34,970 nucleotides of DNA from Oscillospiraceae bacterium (GCA_009782385.1 WRJE01000016.1:1-34970); one strand, 5' to 3'; counted from the first letter of the stretch, positions 23,000 through 34,372 are shown. The notes: generated by a model from the letters alone, not told the origin. Made by a program: numbers and translations.

Positions 23000-23692
23000 T
23001 TGGATTTCGGTATTAAAAGCCTATGGGGATTCACTGTGGGAGGCGTTGATGTGTGGTTTACACAAACACACCTGAGCACATGGATTATCATGGGGATACT
23101 CATCGCTTTTGCCGTTGTGGTACGCATTAAACTCAAAAAATTTGACGAAAGAAAGCCAAAGGGCTTTCAGAATGTTGTTGAACTGATGGTTGAGATGTTT
23201 GACGGATTTGTAAAAAGCAGTGCCGGAGAAAAATTCAGAGGTATAGGCAGCTGGTTCTTTATGGTGTTTGCTTTTATACTTATCTCCAACATCAGCGGAC
23301 TCATCTTTCTCGGCACACTCAGACCCCCGACCGCCGACTGGTCGGTAACATTCGCCCTCGCGATGTCAACGTTCGTCATTATACAGATAATGGGCATTAA
23401 GCACCGAAAAGGTAATTACCTAAAATCTTTTCTCGAGCCTGTCGTGTTTTTCCTTCCCATAAACCTTATCGGGGAACTGGCGCGTCCCGTTTCGCTCAGT
23501 TTCCGCCTGTTCGGTAACGTTTTAGGGGGAATGATTCTCATTACGCTGCTGTATCAGCTTCCGGCATATATCCTTGTCGGTATACCTACTGTTCTCCACG
23601 CGTACTTTGACCTCATCGCGGGTCTGCTGCAAACTTATATTTTCTGTGTGCTGAGTCTCTCGTTCATAGGAGAGGCCGCAGCCACTGAATAA
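23000..23692 (+). CDS. atpB: ATP synthase Fo subunit a
   Basis: About 230 residues, five to six helices; the stator half-channel subunit of Fo. The essential Arg of the ion path is in LARPVSLSFRLFGNVLGG, preceded by FLPINLIGE. A late helix has LLQTYIFCVLSLSFIGEA. I chose the TTG at 23000 because AAAGGGGGTGG lies just upstream and the protein then begins with a typical short segment; an earlier in-frame ATG/TTG region (from 22937) has no ribosome binding site and encodes Cys-rich non-conserved sequence. Confidence 0.93.
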   Translation: MDFGIKSLWGFTVGGVDVWFTQTHLSTWIIMGILIAFAVVVRIKLKKFDERKPKGFQNVVELMVEMFDGFVKSSAGEKFRGIGSWFFMVFAFILISNISGLIFLGTLRPPTADWSVTFALAMSTFVIIQIMGIKHRKGNYLKSFLEPVVFFLPINLIGELARPVSLSFRLFGNVLGGMILITLLYQLPAYILVGIPTVLHAYFDLIAGLLQTYIFCVLSLSFIGEAAATE

Positions 23693-23727
23693 AGAAACCA
23701 AAATATTTTTATTGGGAGGAATTATCC

Positions 23728-24036
23728 ATGAGCACCTTCGCAACAAGTATGTTAACGACAGATGTCGGCGCATACGCATTTGTTATCGCTATCGCGCAGA
23801 TTGGCGCCGCTATCGCGCTGCTTAACGGCTTGCTCGTTCCGCTCGGACAGGGCAACATTGCCGGTAAAGCCATTGAGTCGATTGCGCGTCAGCCGGAAGC
23901 CAGAGGTTCAATAATGTCCACCATGTTCATCGGTCTGGCAACGTCCGAGACTTCAGGTATCTACGGTATTGTTATTGCGATTATTTTAATCTTCGCCAAT
24001 CCGCTCGTAGGCCGGATTGCAGATTTTATATCGTAA
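23728..24036 (+). CDS. atpE: ATP synthase Fo subunit c, Na+-type ion site
   Basis: A 102-residue hairpin of two helices that forms the rotor ring; longer than the usual 70-90. The loop is AGKAIESIARQPEARG. The ion-binding residues match Na+-type rings such as that of Ilyobacter tartaricus: Gln41 (GQGNIAGK), Glu74 with Thr75 and Ser76 (TSETSGIYG) and Tyr79. A proton-type ring usually has Ala after the Glu. Helix 1 is odd: where most c-subunits have a GxGxGxG packing motif it reads LLNGLLVPLGQG, so most of those Gly are lost and a Pro is gained. Ribosome binding site GGGAGG precedes the ATG. Confidence 0.93.
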   Translation: MSTFATSMLTTDVGAYAFVIAIAQIGAAIALLNGLLVPLGQGNIAGKAIESIARQPEARGSIMSTMFIGLATSETSGIYGIVIAIILIFANPLVGRIADFIS

Positions 24037-24072
24037 AATATCACACCCTAAAATGAAAGGGGATGGTATCCT

Positions 24073-24612
24073 TTGTATTTTCTAACGGACGTTCCGCCAT
24101 CGTATGTGTTTGGCATTGAACTGCAAACTTTCATCTCAGTCGGACTGACCCTAATAAACCTTGCGATACTTGCTTTTGTATTGACAAAGCTGCTGTATAA
24201 ACCTGTCCTCAATTTTCTTCAAAAGAGGGCGGATCGGGTACAGGAGCAAATTGAGCGAGCCGAGACTGATTCGGCAAGCGCGGCCGCGCTGAAGCTCCAA
24301 TATGAGGAGAAGCTCAAAGCCATTGACTTGCAAAGGGAAGAGATACTTGAAGAAGCGCGTAAGCAAGCCGTTGCGAGAAGCAAGCAAATACTGGCGGAAG
24401 CCAAATCTGAGTCAGACGCGGTTAGAAACCGCGCGGCGAAAGAGATTGAGCTTGAGATGGAACGCGCTAAAGACGAGATAAGACAGGCTATTCTTGAAGT
24501 TTCTGTCATTATTGCCGAAAAGTATATCGCGCGCGCCATAGATGCCGAACTCCACGAAAAGTTGTTCGCAAGCACTATGGCGGAGTTGGAGGAAGCACCA
24601 TGGCAGAGATAA
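24073..24612 (+). CDS. atpF: ATP synthase Fo subunit b
   Basis: A 179-residue peripheral stalk subunit with one N-terminal membrane helix (LQTFISVGLTLINLAILAFV) followed by a long charged coiled coil (KRADRVQEQIERAETDSAS; YEEKLKAIDLQREEILEEAR) and a C-terminal helix region that contacts delta. It dimerises to hold the F1 head. TTG start at 24073 with AAAGGGGATGG upstream. It overlaps atpH by 13 bases. Confidence 0.94.
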   Translation: MYFLTDVPPSYVFGIELQTFISVGLTLINLAILAFVLTKLLYKPVLNFLQKRADRVQEQIERAETDSASAAALKLQYEEKLKAIDLQREEILEEARKQAVARSKQILAEAKSESDAVRNRAAKEIELEMERAKDEIRQAILEVSVIIAEKYIARAIDAELHEKLFASTMAELEEAPWQR

Positions 24613-25139
24613 GCTCTCTATATGCCTCCGCGCTGTTCGACCTTTTCTTGGAAAGCGGCGCGCCGGACGAAAGTTTTGAGCAAGCCGTATTTCTGCGCGA
24701 CACACTTCAAGATTCCGAATACTTGCAGATTATCTGCCATCCGCGTATTTCGGTAGCTGAAAAATGCAAGTTCTTCAGAGAGGCTTTTTCGGAAAGCATT
24801 CGCGACGACCTGCTCGGTCTTCTGTTTCTGGCGGTCGAAAAAAACCGTGAAAACTACATTATCCCGGCTCTTGCGGAATTTATCGACAAGATTAACGGCT
24901 ATCGCAGAAAGACCGAAGCATATGTTATATCCGCAACGGAACTCAGCGGGGAGCAAGTTTCCGCGCTGAAAGAGTTATTGTCAAAAAAGCTGGACAAAGA
25001 CGTTGAAATATTATTGCGGGTGGATCCATCCGTAATCGGCGGCCTCTATATCCGCACAGACGGTTATCTTTTGGACAGGACTGTCAAAAGACAGCTGCGC
25101 GATATGGAGGACAGTATGAAAAAGGAGTATGACGAATGA
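24600..25139 (+). CDS. atpH: ATP synthase F1 subunit delta
   Basis: A 179-residue soluble subunit joining the b dimer to the top of F1. The N-terminal helical bundle is [18 protein letters not shown] and onwards, with [19 protein letters not shown]. The conserved C-terminal motif is [20 protein letters not shown]. Normal length. It overlaps atpF and, by four bases (ATGA), atpA. Confidence 0.94.
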   Translation: MAEISSLYASALFDLFLESGAPDESFEQAVFLRDTLQDSEYLQIICHPRISVAEKCKFFREAFSESIRDDLLGLLFLAVEKNRENYIIPALAEFIDKINGYRRKTEAYVISATELSGEQVSALKELLSKKLDKDVEILLRVDPSVIGGLYIRTDGYLLDRTVKRQLRDMEDSMKKEYDE

Positions 25140-26650
25140 TACTCAAGCCTGATGAAATTAGTTCTGTCATAAAAAAACAGATAAAATCCTATTCCGCGAA
25201 ACTGGACATATCCGAGGTGGGCAGTGTTATTCATGTTGGTGACGGCATAGCCCATATCCACGGTTTGAATAACGCCATGAGCGGCGAGCTTCTGGAGTTT
25301 ACCGGGGATGTCCACGGTATCGCGCTTAACCTGAGCGAAGACAGCATCGGCGCGGTGCTTCTGGGGTCGGACTCGCAAATTAAAGAGGGCGATCCCGTAA
25401 AGCGCACGGGGCGTATTGCCAACGTGCCTGTCGGTGACGCGCTGCTCGGCAGGGTAGTCAACGCTTTGGGGCAGCCAATCGACCAGAAAGGGCCGATAAA
25501 CTCTAAGACGATGCGCGTCATCGAGCGTACCGCGCCCGGTGTTATTGAGCGCGGCGAAGTACACGTCCCCCTCCAGACAGGTATAAAAGCGATTGACGCT
25601 CTTGTACCTATCGGGCGCGGACAGCGCGAGCTTATAATAGGAGACCGTCAAACTGGAAAGACTGCTATTTGTGTGGATACGATAATCAACCAAAAAGGCA
25701 CGGGCGTTTTGTGCGTATACGTTGCCATCGGTCAAAAAACCTCCACAGTCGCACGTCTGGTCAGAACCCTTGAGGACGCGGGAGCAATGGACTACACTGT
25801 CATTGTTGCCGCCACCGCCACCGATTCCTCTCCATTGCAGTATGTCGCGCCTTACGCGGGATGCGCTATCGCCGAGGAATGGATGGAGCAGGGCAAGGAT
25901 GTCTTGATAATCTATGACGACCTGTCTAAACACGCGGTCGCTTACCGCGCGTTGAGTTTGCTTCTGAGAAGACCGCCGGGACGCGAGGCGTATCCGGGCG
26001 ATGTCTTCTATCTCCATTCAAGGCTTCTGGAGCGTTCGGCGTGCCTGAGCAAAGAGCGCGGCGGCGGAACGCTGACGGCGTTGCCTATCATCGAAACCCA
26101 AGCGGGCGACATATCCGCGTATATCCCCACAAACGTCATTTCAATTACCGACGGGCAGATATATCTCGAAGCGGAGCTGTTCAACAACGGCATACGTCCG
26201 GCTATAAATCCCGGACTTTCGGTATCGCGCGTTGGCGGCGCGGCTCAGACAAAGGCGATGAAAAAACTCGCCGGTCCGCTTCGTGTTGAATTGGCGCAGT
26301 ACAGAGAGCTTGCGGCATTCGCTCAGTTCGGTTCGGATTTGAGCAAGGACACACTGGATCGTCTGAGGCACGGCGAACGCATTGTTGAAATTTTCAAACA
26401 GCCTCAGCACAGGCCTATGCCGGTGGAAATGCAGGCATTGCTTCTGTACACGCTTACGCATAAATACTTCTCCTCGATTAACGTTGAAGACGTGCGGGAA
26501 ACCGAGAGAACATTCTTAAGGTTCTTTGACGAAAAACATAATGACATAATGGAGGAAATCAAGAAAACCAAGGAAGTCTCTCCGGAGCTTGAGGAGAAAA
26601 TTGTCGCGGCTATCAATGAGTATATGAATTTGCCGGCTGAGAGCAGATAG
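25136..26650 (+). CDS. atpA: ATP synthase F1 subunit alpha
   Basis: A 504-residue regulatory nucleotide-binding subunit. It starts [17 protein letters not shown], has Walker [20 protein letters not shown], a [20 protein letters not shown] segment, [20 protein letters not shown], and the arginine finger region [15 protein letters not shown]. The C-terminal [19 protein letters not shown] is typical. Alternates with beta in the F1 hexamer. Normal length. The gap to atpG is 11 bases. Confidence 0.97.
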   Translation: MILKPDEISSVIKKQIKSYSAKLDISEVGSVIHVGDGIAHIHGLNNAMSGELLEFTGDVHGIALNLSEDSIGAVLLGSDSQIKEGDPVKRTGRIANVPVGDALLGRVVNALGQPIDQKGPINSKTMRVIERTAPGVIERGEVHVPLQTGIKAIDALVPIGRGQRELIIGDRQTGKTAICVDTIINQKGTGVLCVYVAIGQKTSTVARLVRTLEDAGAMDYTVIVAATATDSSPLQYVAPYAGCAIAEEWMEQGKDVLIIYDDLSKHAVAYRALSLLLRRPPGREAYPGDVFYLHSRLLERSACLSKERGGGTLTALPIIETQAGDISAYIPTNVISITDGQIYLEAELFNNGIRPAINPGLSVSRVGGAAQTKAMKKLAGPLRVELAQYRELAAFAQFGSDLSKDTLDRLRHGERIVEIFKQPQHRPMPVEMQALLLYTLTHKYFSSINVEDVRETERTFLRFFDEKHNDIMEEIKKTKEVSPELEEKIVAAINEYMNLPAESR

Positions 26651-26661
26651 GAGGCTAAACT

Positions 26662-28952
<2,291 letters not shown>

Positions 28953-28956
28953 GCGT

Positions 28957-29385
28957 ATGAGTAAGTTTCGCTTGCGTATCATAACGCCGGATGTCATAAA
29001 GGTCGATGAGGAAGTGGATATGGTCATCTTGCGGAGTATGACCGGAGATATGGGTATCCTGCCGGGTCACGAGGCCGGTTCCGCAGTGTTGGATTACGGC
29101 GTGCTTCGTATTCTCGATGACAGCGGCGAGCGCAGACTGGCTGTGTACGGCGGCGTTGCCGAAATTCGCAATGATGTTGTTACGGTTCTGACCTCAGCCG
29201 CCGAGTGGCCTGATGAAATCAACCGCTCCGATGCCGAAGAAGACTTGGATTCGGCAAAGAAACGTCTTGAATCCCATCATGACGCGATGGAACTCAAAGA
29301 TCAGGTGACGGTGCGAAGATCGCTTGTGCGAATTGAGGTCAGCGCATATCCGTTGCTCAATAAATCATCGGAAAGCAAAGGATAA
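28957..29385 (+). CDS. atpC: ATP synthase F1 subunit epsilon
   Basis: A 142-residue subunit with the N-terminal beta sandwich (KFRLRIITPDVIKVDEEVD; MTGDMGILPGHEAG; AVYGGVAEIRNDVVTVLTSA) and a C-terminal helical hairpin, which can inhibit ATP hydrolysis. Starts four bases after atpD. Last gene of the ATP synthase set; no terminator is seen in the 32 bases before motA, so read-through into motAB is likely. Confidence 0.94.
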   Translation: MSKFRLRIITPDVIKVDEEVDMVILRSMTGDMGILPGHEAGSAVLDYGVLRILDDSGERRLAVYGGVAEIRNDVVTVLTSAAEWPDEINRSDAEEDLDSAKKRLESHHDAMELKDQVTVRRSLVRIEVSAYPLLNKSSESKG

Positions 29386-29417
29386 ACAGAAACCACGAAT
29401 GAAGGGACCGTCAACCT

Positions 29418-30224
29418 ATGCTGATTTTTGTAGGAATGCTCATCACCGTTGTTGCCACCGTACTCGGTATCGTTTTGCTCGGCGGCAGTCTTGGTGACTT
29501 TCTCGATCCGGCTAGTTTCTTGTTGGTTATCATACCCACTTTTTGCTCGCTGTTAAGTAACTTCCCGATGGAGCTTCTTGCCGGTATACCTAAGCATTTT
29601 AAGGTCATGATGAGAAAGAACTTGCAGCCCGAAGAGTTCATCGCGAAAATCGTTGACTGCGCGACATTGGCGCGTAAAGAGGGTTTGCTGTCGCTTGAAA
29701 GCGTTGACATGGGCGACAAGACTATGCAATACGCTCTTAACATGATTGTTGACGGCATAGATCAAGACGCTATAAGGGAATCACTCGAAGACAGCTTAAC
29801 GGGTATTAAAGAGCGGCACGCCGAAGTTATCTCGCTGTACGAGAAAGCGGGATCGTATGCGCCTGCTTTCGGAATGGTCGGAACGGTCGTATCCTTGGTT
29901 AATATGCTTAAAGCCCTCGACTTTTCCAATCCGGACGCTATAAACTCTCTCGGCGGAAACATGGCGGCGGCTCTTATAACAACACTGTACGGCTCTCTGT
30001 TTGCGAACATCATTTTCCTTCCTTTGGCGGGATACCTTAAAGTTCTTCACAAGAGAGAGATTTTCTATAAAGTTATGATGTGTAACGGAATGCTTTCGGT
30101 TGCTCGCGGCGACAACCCCAAACTTATTCAAGACGCGCTTCTCGAACAGGTAAGACTGTCTGAGAAGAGCGCGTCTGTCGCGCTTGGCGGCACCGGTGAC
30201 GGAGGTGGAAAGGAAAGTGGCTAG
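29418..30224 (+). CDS. motA: Flagellar motor stator protein MotA
   Basis: A 268-residue membrane protein with four helices, two at the N-terminus (LIFVGMLITVVATVLGIVLL; FLLVIIPTFCSLL) and two late (FGMVGTVVSLVNMLKALDFS with the conserved TM3 proline region; ALITTLYGSLFANIIFLPLA). The cytoplasmic loop CATLARKEGLLSLES is typical of MotA and touches the rotor. It forms the ion channel with MotB. The ATG follows an AAGGGACC site. The neighbouring motB start overlaps its end. Confidence 0.94.
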   Translation: MLIFVGMLITVVATVLGIVLLGGSLGDFLDPASFLLVIIPTFCSLLSNFPMELLAGIPKHFKVMMRKNLQPEEFIAKIVDCATLARKEGLLSLESVDMGDKTMQYALNMIVDGIDQDAIRESLEDSLTGIKERHAEVISLYEKAGSYAPAFGMVGTVVSLVNMLKALDFSNPDAINSLGGNMAAALITTLYGSLFANIIFLPLAGYLKVLHKREIFYKVMMCNGMLSVARGDNPKLIQDALLEQVRLSEKSASVALGGTGDGGGKESG

Positions 30225-31098
30225 AGGACGCGGCAGAGAAGAAGAGCAAGACGAAGGCTCGAGCGAAGGCGGTTGGTTGACGACTTACGCGGACATGGTT
30301 ACGCTCCTGCTCACATTTTTCGTCTTACTGTTTGCTATATCCAATGTTGACGCGATGAAGTTCCAGCTCTTGGCGGCGGGTCTTTCCAGAGACGGCATAT
30401 CCGCTGAACAATTTTTGGAAATTCAGTTGGAGTATGATATGGCGGGCGTTGGCGAACCCGACCCCGATGATATTGAGTACCCGGCGATAGATGATGATGA
30501 ATCAATATTGGCAGCGATGAGTACAGCCTTGGATGATGTGTATGAGAAGATACAGGACTGGATTTTTGAAAATGAGTTACAAGGCAGTATTTCGATAGAA
30601 CACAAAGGCGACTTTTTACTTCTGACACTTTCCAATGATATTTGGTTTGTCTCGGGCAGTGCTGAAGTATCAGCGGCAATGCGCGAAAAAGGTTCGGCAA
30701 TAGCCCGAATGATTGCCGAAAACTTTGAAGCGAACTACCCTTTTGAAATACAAGTAGAAGGGCATACCGACAATGTTCCCATAAACACGGCTCGATACCC
30801 TTCAAACTGGGATTTGAGCGCGGATCGCGCACTGAACTTTCTCCGTATACTGATGAATGAAAGCGGGCTAAACCCGGGTATATTCAGTATTCGCGCCTAC
30901 GGCGAGGAAGCTCCAATAGCGACTAATGATACAACCGAGGGGAAGCAGATGAATCGGCGCGTTGAGGTTAATATATCTCAGCCAAGGGGCAAACAACCGC
31001 ACGTTGGTCTTGGTCTGGACAACAACGTGGATGAAAGCAACGCAGAGAGCGGTGCGGATGAAAGCGGCACGGATGATTCCGCGCCGGAAGAGGGCTAA
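30217..31098 (+). CDS. motB: Flagellar motor stator protein MotB
   Basis: About 293 residues. A charged N-terminus is followed by one helix with the ion-carrying Asp26 in WLTTYADMVTLLLTFFVLLF, then a linker rich in acidic residues and an OmpA-like peptidoglycan-binding domain (IQVEGHTDNVPINTARYPSN; WDLSADRALNFLRIL; GEEAPIATNDTTEGKQMNRR with VEVNI). The tail after residue 265 is Ser/Asp/Glu-rich and probably disordered. I chose the GTG at 30217, preceded by GGAGGTGG; an earlier in-frame start at 30184 would lie well inside motA. Its stop codon overlaps that of the convergent sortase gene. Confidence 0.93.
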   Translation: MARGRGREEEQDEGSSEGGWLTTYADMVTLLLTFFVLLFAISNVDAMKFQLLAAGLSRDGISAEQFLEIQLEYDMAGVGEPDPDDIEYPAIDDDESILAAMSTALDDVYEKIQDWIFENELQGSISIEHKGDFLLLTLSNDIWFVSGSAEVSAAMREKGSAIARMIAENFEANYPFEIQVEGHTDNVPINTARYPSNWDLSADRALNFLRILMNESGLNPGIFSIRAYGEEAPIATNDTTEGKQMNRRVEVNISQPRGKQPHVGLGLDNNVDESNAESGADESGTDDSAPEEG

Positions 31099-31946
31099 GG
31101 TACAATCTCCGCCGCAACTATACCGCTTTTTTCTCCGTTGTAAACATCATAAGTGATTATCAGCTTGCCGGGCAAAACCGCCGAATCTTTAAGCCGTATT
31201 TCAAACACGACATTTGCGGTCACTTTCGGCAAACTGCCCCATTTGTTCTTAACCGGATTGAACACCTCGTATTTTTTATCCAGTTTCAATTTGCCGTTTA
31301 TCGGCGTTAAAACTTCACTTTCAAGAATCTCCGGCTCGAAGAGCTGGAGATTTTCAATTTCCTGCTCGATTTTTACGCACCTGACCGTAATCCTGTCGGT
31401 GCGGTTTTTAGCGCAAGTGAATAATGTAAGGTCATAAGGGCTGTTTACCATAGCGTCTACTTCCGAGCCGTGAAGAGTGTCAATCAAGTCAACGCTGTAA
31501 TTATGCTCGTAGCCCTCCGCGTCCGTGACAGTTACCATGTCGCCGTTAGAGAGGGTCGAAACCGCCCCGAAATGACGCTTGTAATTATGGGCGGAAATTA
31601 CAAGCGAATCGAACAAATCGCCGGAATAACGGCATGGCGACTCCTTTAATCTGTCATCGTCCAGCGCGTTATTAACAGGCAATTTCAGTGACAGCGCGGG
31701 AATGCTGATTATTCCGATATAATGCTCGCCGTTAATCTCGAGCAACGGCATATCAACTGATATACTATCAGATGATAGCTCAGTGTTTTTGGCTTCTCCC
31801 ATTTTTTCATACAACGCCCGCGCCGTCCGCATGGCTATATTATACGCCGTGTTTTCCACCCAAATATTATACGCGATAAACCCGGCGGATAGCGCAACCG
31901 CCGACAAACATATAATAAGGAAGAATATACCTATCTTGCGCCTCAT
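31095..31946 (-). CDS. Sortase (cognate to the adjacent LPQTG cohesin protein)
   Basis: A 283-residue membrane transpeptidase. One N-terminal helix (KIGIFFLIICLSAVALSAGF) precedes a sortase barrel with catalytic His120 (LVISAHNYKRHFG), Cys178 (YDLTLFTCAKN) and Arg185 (TDRITVRC). It should cut an LPXTG signal and join the protein to peptidoglycan. Its ATG overlaps the stop of the LPQTG protein gene (ATGA), so that protein is the obvious substrate. A tail of about 90 residues follows the barrel, longer than usual. Start at 31946 chosen because the start at 31973 would add a stretch that overlaps the anchor of the upstream gene. Sortase class not settled (C- or E-like). Confidence 0.88.
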   Translation of the reverse strand: MRRKIGIFFLIICLSAVALSAGFIAYNIWVENTAYNIAMRTARALYEKMGEAKNTELSSDSISVDMPLLEINGEHYIGIISIPALSLKLPVNNALDDDRLKESPCRYSGDLFDSLVISAHNYKRHFGAVSTLSNGDMVTVTDAEGYEHNYSVDLIDTLHGSEVDAMVNSPYDLTLFTCAKNRTDRITVRCVKIEQEIENLQLFEPEILESEVLTPINGKLKLDKKYEVFNPVKNKWGSLPKVTANVVFEIRLKDSAVLPGKLIITYDVYNGEKSGIVAAEIVP

Positions 31947-32923
31947 TTTTTCTTCTTTCTTAGCAGAATACAAGCGGGAATCAGTGCCAACGCGCCTATT
32001 GCGGCAAAAAACGCAATATGCCGAAACGGCAAGCCCGTCTGCGGCAGCCAGTTAGCCTGTGATGATAACGGCACAGGGTCAGGCGTTGGCGTTGGCGCGG
32101 GTTGAGGGTCGGGGGTCGCGGGTGTATAGACGGGGTTTGTGCCACTGTCTGTGTTCATTAAAAAATTCGGTTCATTCTCCCAGATAGCGTAAAGCGTCAA
32201 ATCCGAATCGGGCATTGTGATGTGTTCGCCCGGCCAGTACCAGTCGCCGTTTCCGTTCCACGATGTGTTCCACTCTTTGAACTGCTTTCCGGCGGGCGCG
32301 TTTATTCCCAACGCCGATTTTACGATAAATCGTTCGTCTTTATCCTTGTTCGTCTCGGTCGGCACGACACCCGAGCCGCCGTTCAAGTCGTATGTGACCT
32401 TATATTTTCCTGCCGCGCCGTCGCCGGATACGTCCACACTACCCGAAATTACCCTCGCATCGGATAAAATATCGCCGTTGGAGTTAGCGGGCGTGCCGTC
32501 CGGTGTGCCTGTGAAATCTAAAAATATGCGGCTTAATCCATCGGGCGCGTCTTCTTTTACATAAAAAGTTATATTAACAACAGTTCCGTTGCCGCTCCAA
32601 TCCACCAGATTTGTATTGATAAGATGAATCCATTGCGTACCCGGTACGGTAGTATACGCAAACTGCGGATTGAGCGGCATTGCCGCCTGCTCGGCGGTCA
32701 CGTTTGCAATCTCAAGCACATTAGGGTTATACGACACAACAAAACCAACGGAAGTGAAGCCCGGATTGCTGCTGACTGAAATCGGGACAGTAACCGTTTC
32801 ACCCCTTGCGGCGGACACATCCGCCCCAACGGTGTATGTCGGCCATCCGGGCGCGGCATATGCCGTAGACGCAACCGCAAAGAGCAGTGTTAAGGCAATT
32901 ATCGTTGGGAGTAGTTTCTTCAT
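31943..32923 (-). CDS. LPQTG-anchored cohesin-domain protein
   Basis: A 326-residue cell-wall protein. After a signal peptide (MKKLLPTIIALTLLFAVAST...AYA) comes a cohesin domain at roughly residues 30-170: VGADVSAARGETVTVPISVS, GFTSVGFVVSYNPNVLEIAN, then VVNITFYVKEDAPDGLSRIF and RVISGSVDVSG. Next is an InlB-type repeat (KYKVTYDLNGGSGVVPTE ... DSDLTLYAIWE), a Pro/Thr-rich linker with PDPQPAPTPTPDPVP, and the sorting signal LPQTG-helix-RKKKK at the end. It would stay on the cell wall and capture dockerin-bearing partners, such as the neighbouring gene product. ATG follows GGAGGGCATACG. It overlaps the sortase gene by four bases. Confidence 0.9.
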   Translation of the reverse strand: MKKLLPTIIALTLLFAVASTAYAAPGWPTYTVGADVSAARGETVTVPISVSSNPGFTSVGFVVSYNPNVLEIANVTAEQAAMPLNPQFAYTTVPGTQWIHLINTNLVDWSGNGTVVNITFYVKEDAPDGLSRIFLDFTGTPDGTPANSNGDILSDARVISGSVDVSGDGAAGKYKVTYDLNGGSGVVPTETNKDKDERFIVKSALGINAPAGKQFKEWNTSWNGNGDWYWPGEHITMPDSDLTLYAIWENEPNFLMNTDSGTNPVYTPATPDPQPAPTPTPDPVPLSSQANWLPQTGLPFRHIAFFAAIGALALIPACILLRKKKK

Positions 32924-32956
32924 CGTATGCCCTCCATACCTACATCAGTTAAGAGT

Positions 32957-34372
32957 TTATCGCGGACCTAAGACAATTCCGGGCTGAGAGAAGAATCTGA
33001 GAAGCAGTATCAAGTCGGCGTTGTTCACCACACCGTCACCGTTTACATCGGCGGCGGCAATGTCAATGGCAATATTGGGTTGAGCAAAATATCTGAGAAG
33101 CAGTATCAAGTCGGCGTTATTCACCACGCCGTCACGGTTTAAGTCACCGTAAATAAAGTTATCTTCTGTCTCGTTCGTGTTTTTGTAAACGGCAACGGTC
33201 TGAGGGGTGGTTGTAACGGTAAATAATCCGAAATTTCCGATTTTGACCGTGACGTTTCCCTCGGTTGTCACGCTGTTGAGAGCTATGGTATAAACCGCGC
33301 CCGACCCCGACAAAGCACCCTTGACTACAGCCCCCGTACCGTTTGTGACGGTTATATGGTTGACAGTTAGTCCTGTCACCGCTTGGCTGAAAGTAATTTG
33401 TATGGCTGTGCTGTTAGCGGTCTTGCTTGTGCCGCCGACTTGCACTGCCGTAAATGTAACATTGGTTGTTAATGATAAATCTATGTAATCTGCCTCTATC
33501 TCAACGTTGTTCGCGGGCATGGCGAACGTTGTAGTTTCGTCTTCCGCGTTTGCGAAGGTCACACCGAGGCTGTTTGATGTCCAGTTAAGAAAACGCTTGC
33601 CTTCCGGTGCTGTGTCGGCTGTTACTGTAATAACAGTGCCTTGCGTAATATTATCTTTGTCAGATGTCCCGCCATTGACTGTAACGGTGTAGGTCGGCGC
33701 GTTCACCGTTACCGTTGCCGTATTTGAACGCACAGCAATCGCGTTGAGCGTTGAATCGTTGACTATACAGTAGTAATAATATGTGCCTATCGACAAATCT
33801 GTCGGTATGGGATAACTTGCGGCTGTCGCGCCGCCGATTGCTTCACCGTCAACGTTAATCGCGCTTGTAGAGTACCACTGAAAACTGAGTGACGAGCCAA
33901 ATGTGACAGCTGCCGCCACAGATATATTGCCTGAAATACTTCCCTGTACAACGGGTGTATTTGCGGCAGGGTGTGTATTGATGGTTATAACAGGAGGATT
34001 CACTGTTACCGTGGCAACGCTTGAATAGACAGGGGTAAAACTGGTTGCGCTTGCAACGCAATAGTAGTAATACTTATTTGACATTAAGTCATACGGTATC
34101 GTGAAAACTGCTGTTGTCGCGCCGTCAATCTTCGTGCCGCCTGTATGGCTGTTTACTGTGTTTTCATACCATTGGTATTCAATATCTGATTCACTGATTC
34201 CGGTAGCTGTCGCTATAACAGACAGATTGCCGGATATGTTACCTTGGGTAACTGTTGTGGACGCGGCAGGTTGTGTATCAAAGCGCAAATCATCCACCGC
34301 GAGAGCTGAAACGAAAAACGCCAACCCCATAACGGCTGTAAACGCCAGCACCAAGCTAAATATTTTTTTCAT
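32957..34372 (-). CDS. Secreted Ig-like protein with C-terminal type I dockerin
   Basis: A 471-residue secreted protein. Signal peptide MKKIFSLVLAFTAVMGLAFF...ALA. Two Ig-like repeats with the QWYxxT pattern (IEYQWYENTVNSHTGGTKID; LSFQWYSTSAINVDGEA) each end in a VTVN strand, then an InlB-like repeat (YTVTVNGGTSDKDNITQG ... FAMPANNVEIEADY), a further beta domain (QITFSQAVTGLTVNHITV), and a dockerin at residues 409-471: DLNRDGVVNNADLILLLRYF and DVNGDGVVNNADLILLLRFF, each with Ca2+ ligands D1, N3, D5, N9, D12. No catalytic domain. ATG 34372 with AGGGGG upstream. First of the three-gene locus; the cohesin protein starts 33 bases after it. Confidence 0.9.
   Translation of the reverse strand: MKKIFSLVLAFTAVMGLAFFVSALAVDDLRFDTQPAASTTVTQGNISGNLSVIATATGISESDIEYQWYENTVNSHTGGTKIDGATTAVFTIPYDLMSNKYYYYCVASATSFTPVYSSVATVTVNPPVITINTHPAANTPVVQGSISGNISVAAAVTFGSSLSFQWYSTSAINVDGEAIGGATAASYPIPTDLSIGTYYYYCIVNDSTLNAIAVRSNTATVTVNAPTYTVTVNGGTSDKDNITQGTVITVTADTAPEGKRFLNWTSNSLGVTFANAEDETTTFAMPANNVEIEADYIDLSLTTNVTFTAVQVGGTSKTANSTAIQITFSQAVTGLTVNHITVTNGTGAVVKGALSGSGAVYTIALNSVTTEGNVTVKIGNFGLFTVTTTPQTVAVYKNTNETEDNFIYGDLNRDGVVNNADLILLLRYFAQPNIAIDIAAADVNGDGVVNNADLILLLRFFSQPGIVLGPR

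Noticed and set aside
25064-26017. 317-residue open frame on the minus strand opposite atpH/atpA
   Set aside because: It is fully antisense to strongly conserved atpA, is Arg/His-rich without any domain, and has no ribosome binding site; a shadow of atpA codon bias.
30335-30832. 165-residue open frame opposite motB
   Set aside because: Overlaps the MotB linker and OmpA-like domain in antisense and has no recognisable features.
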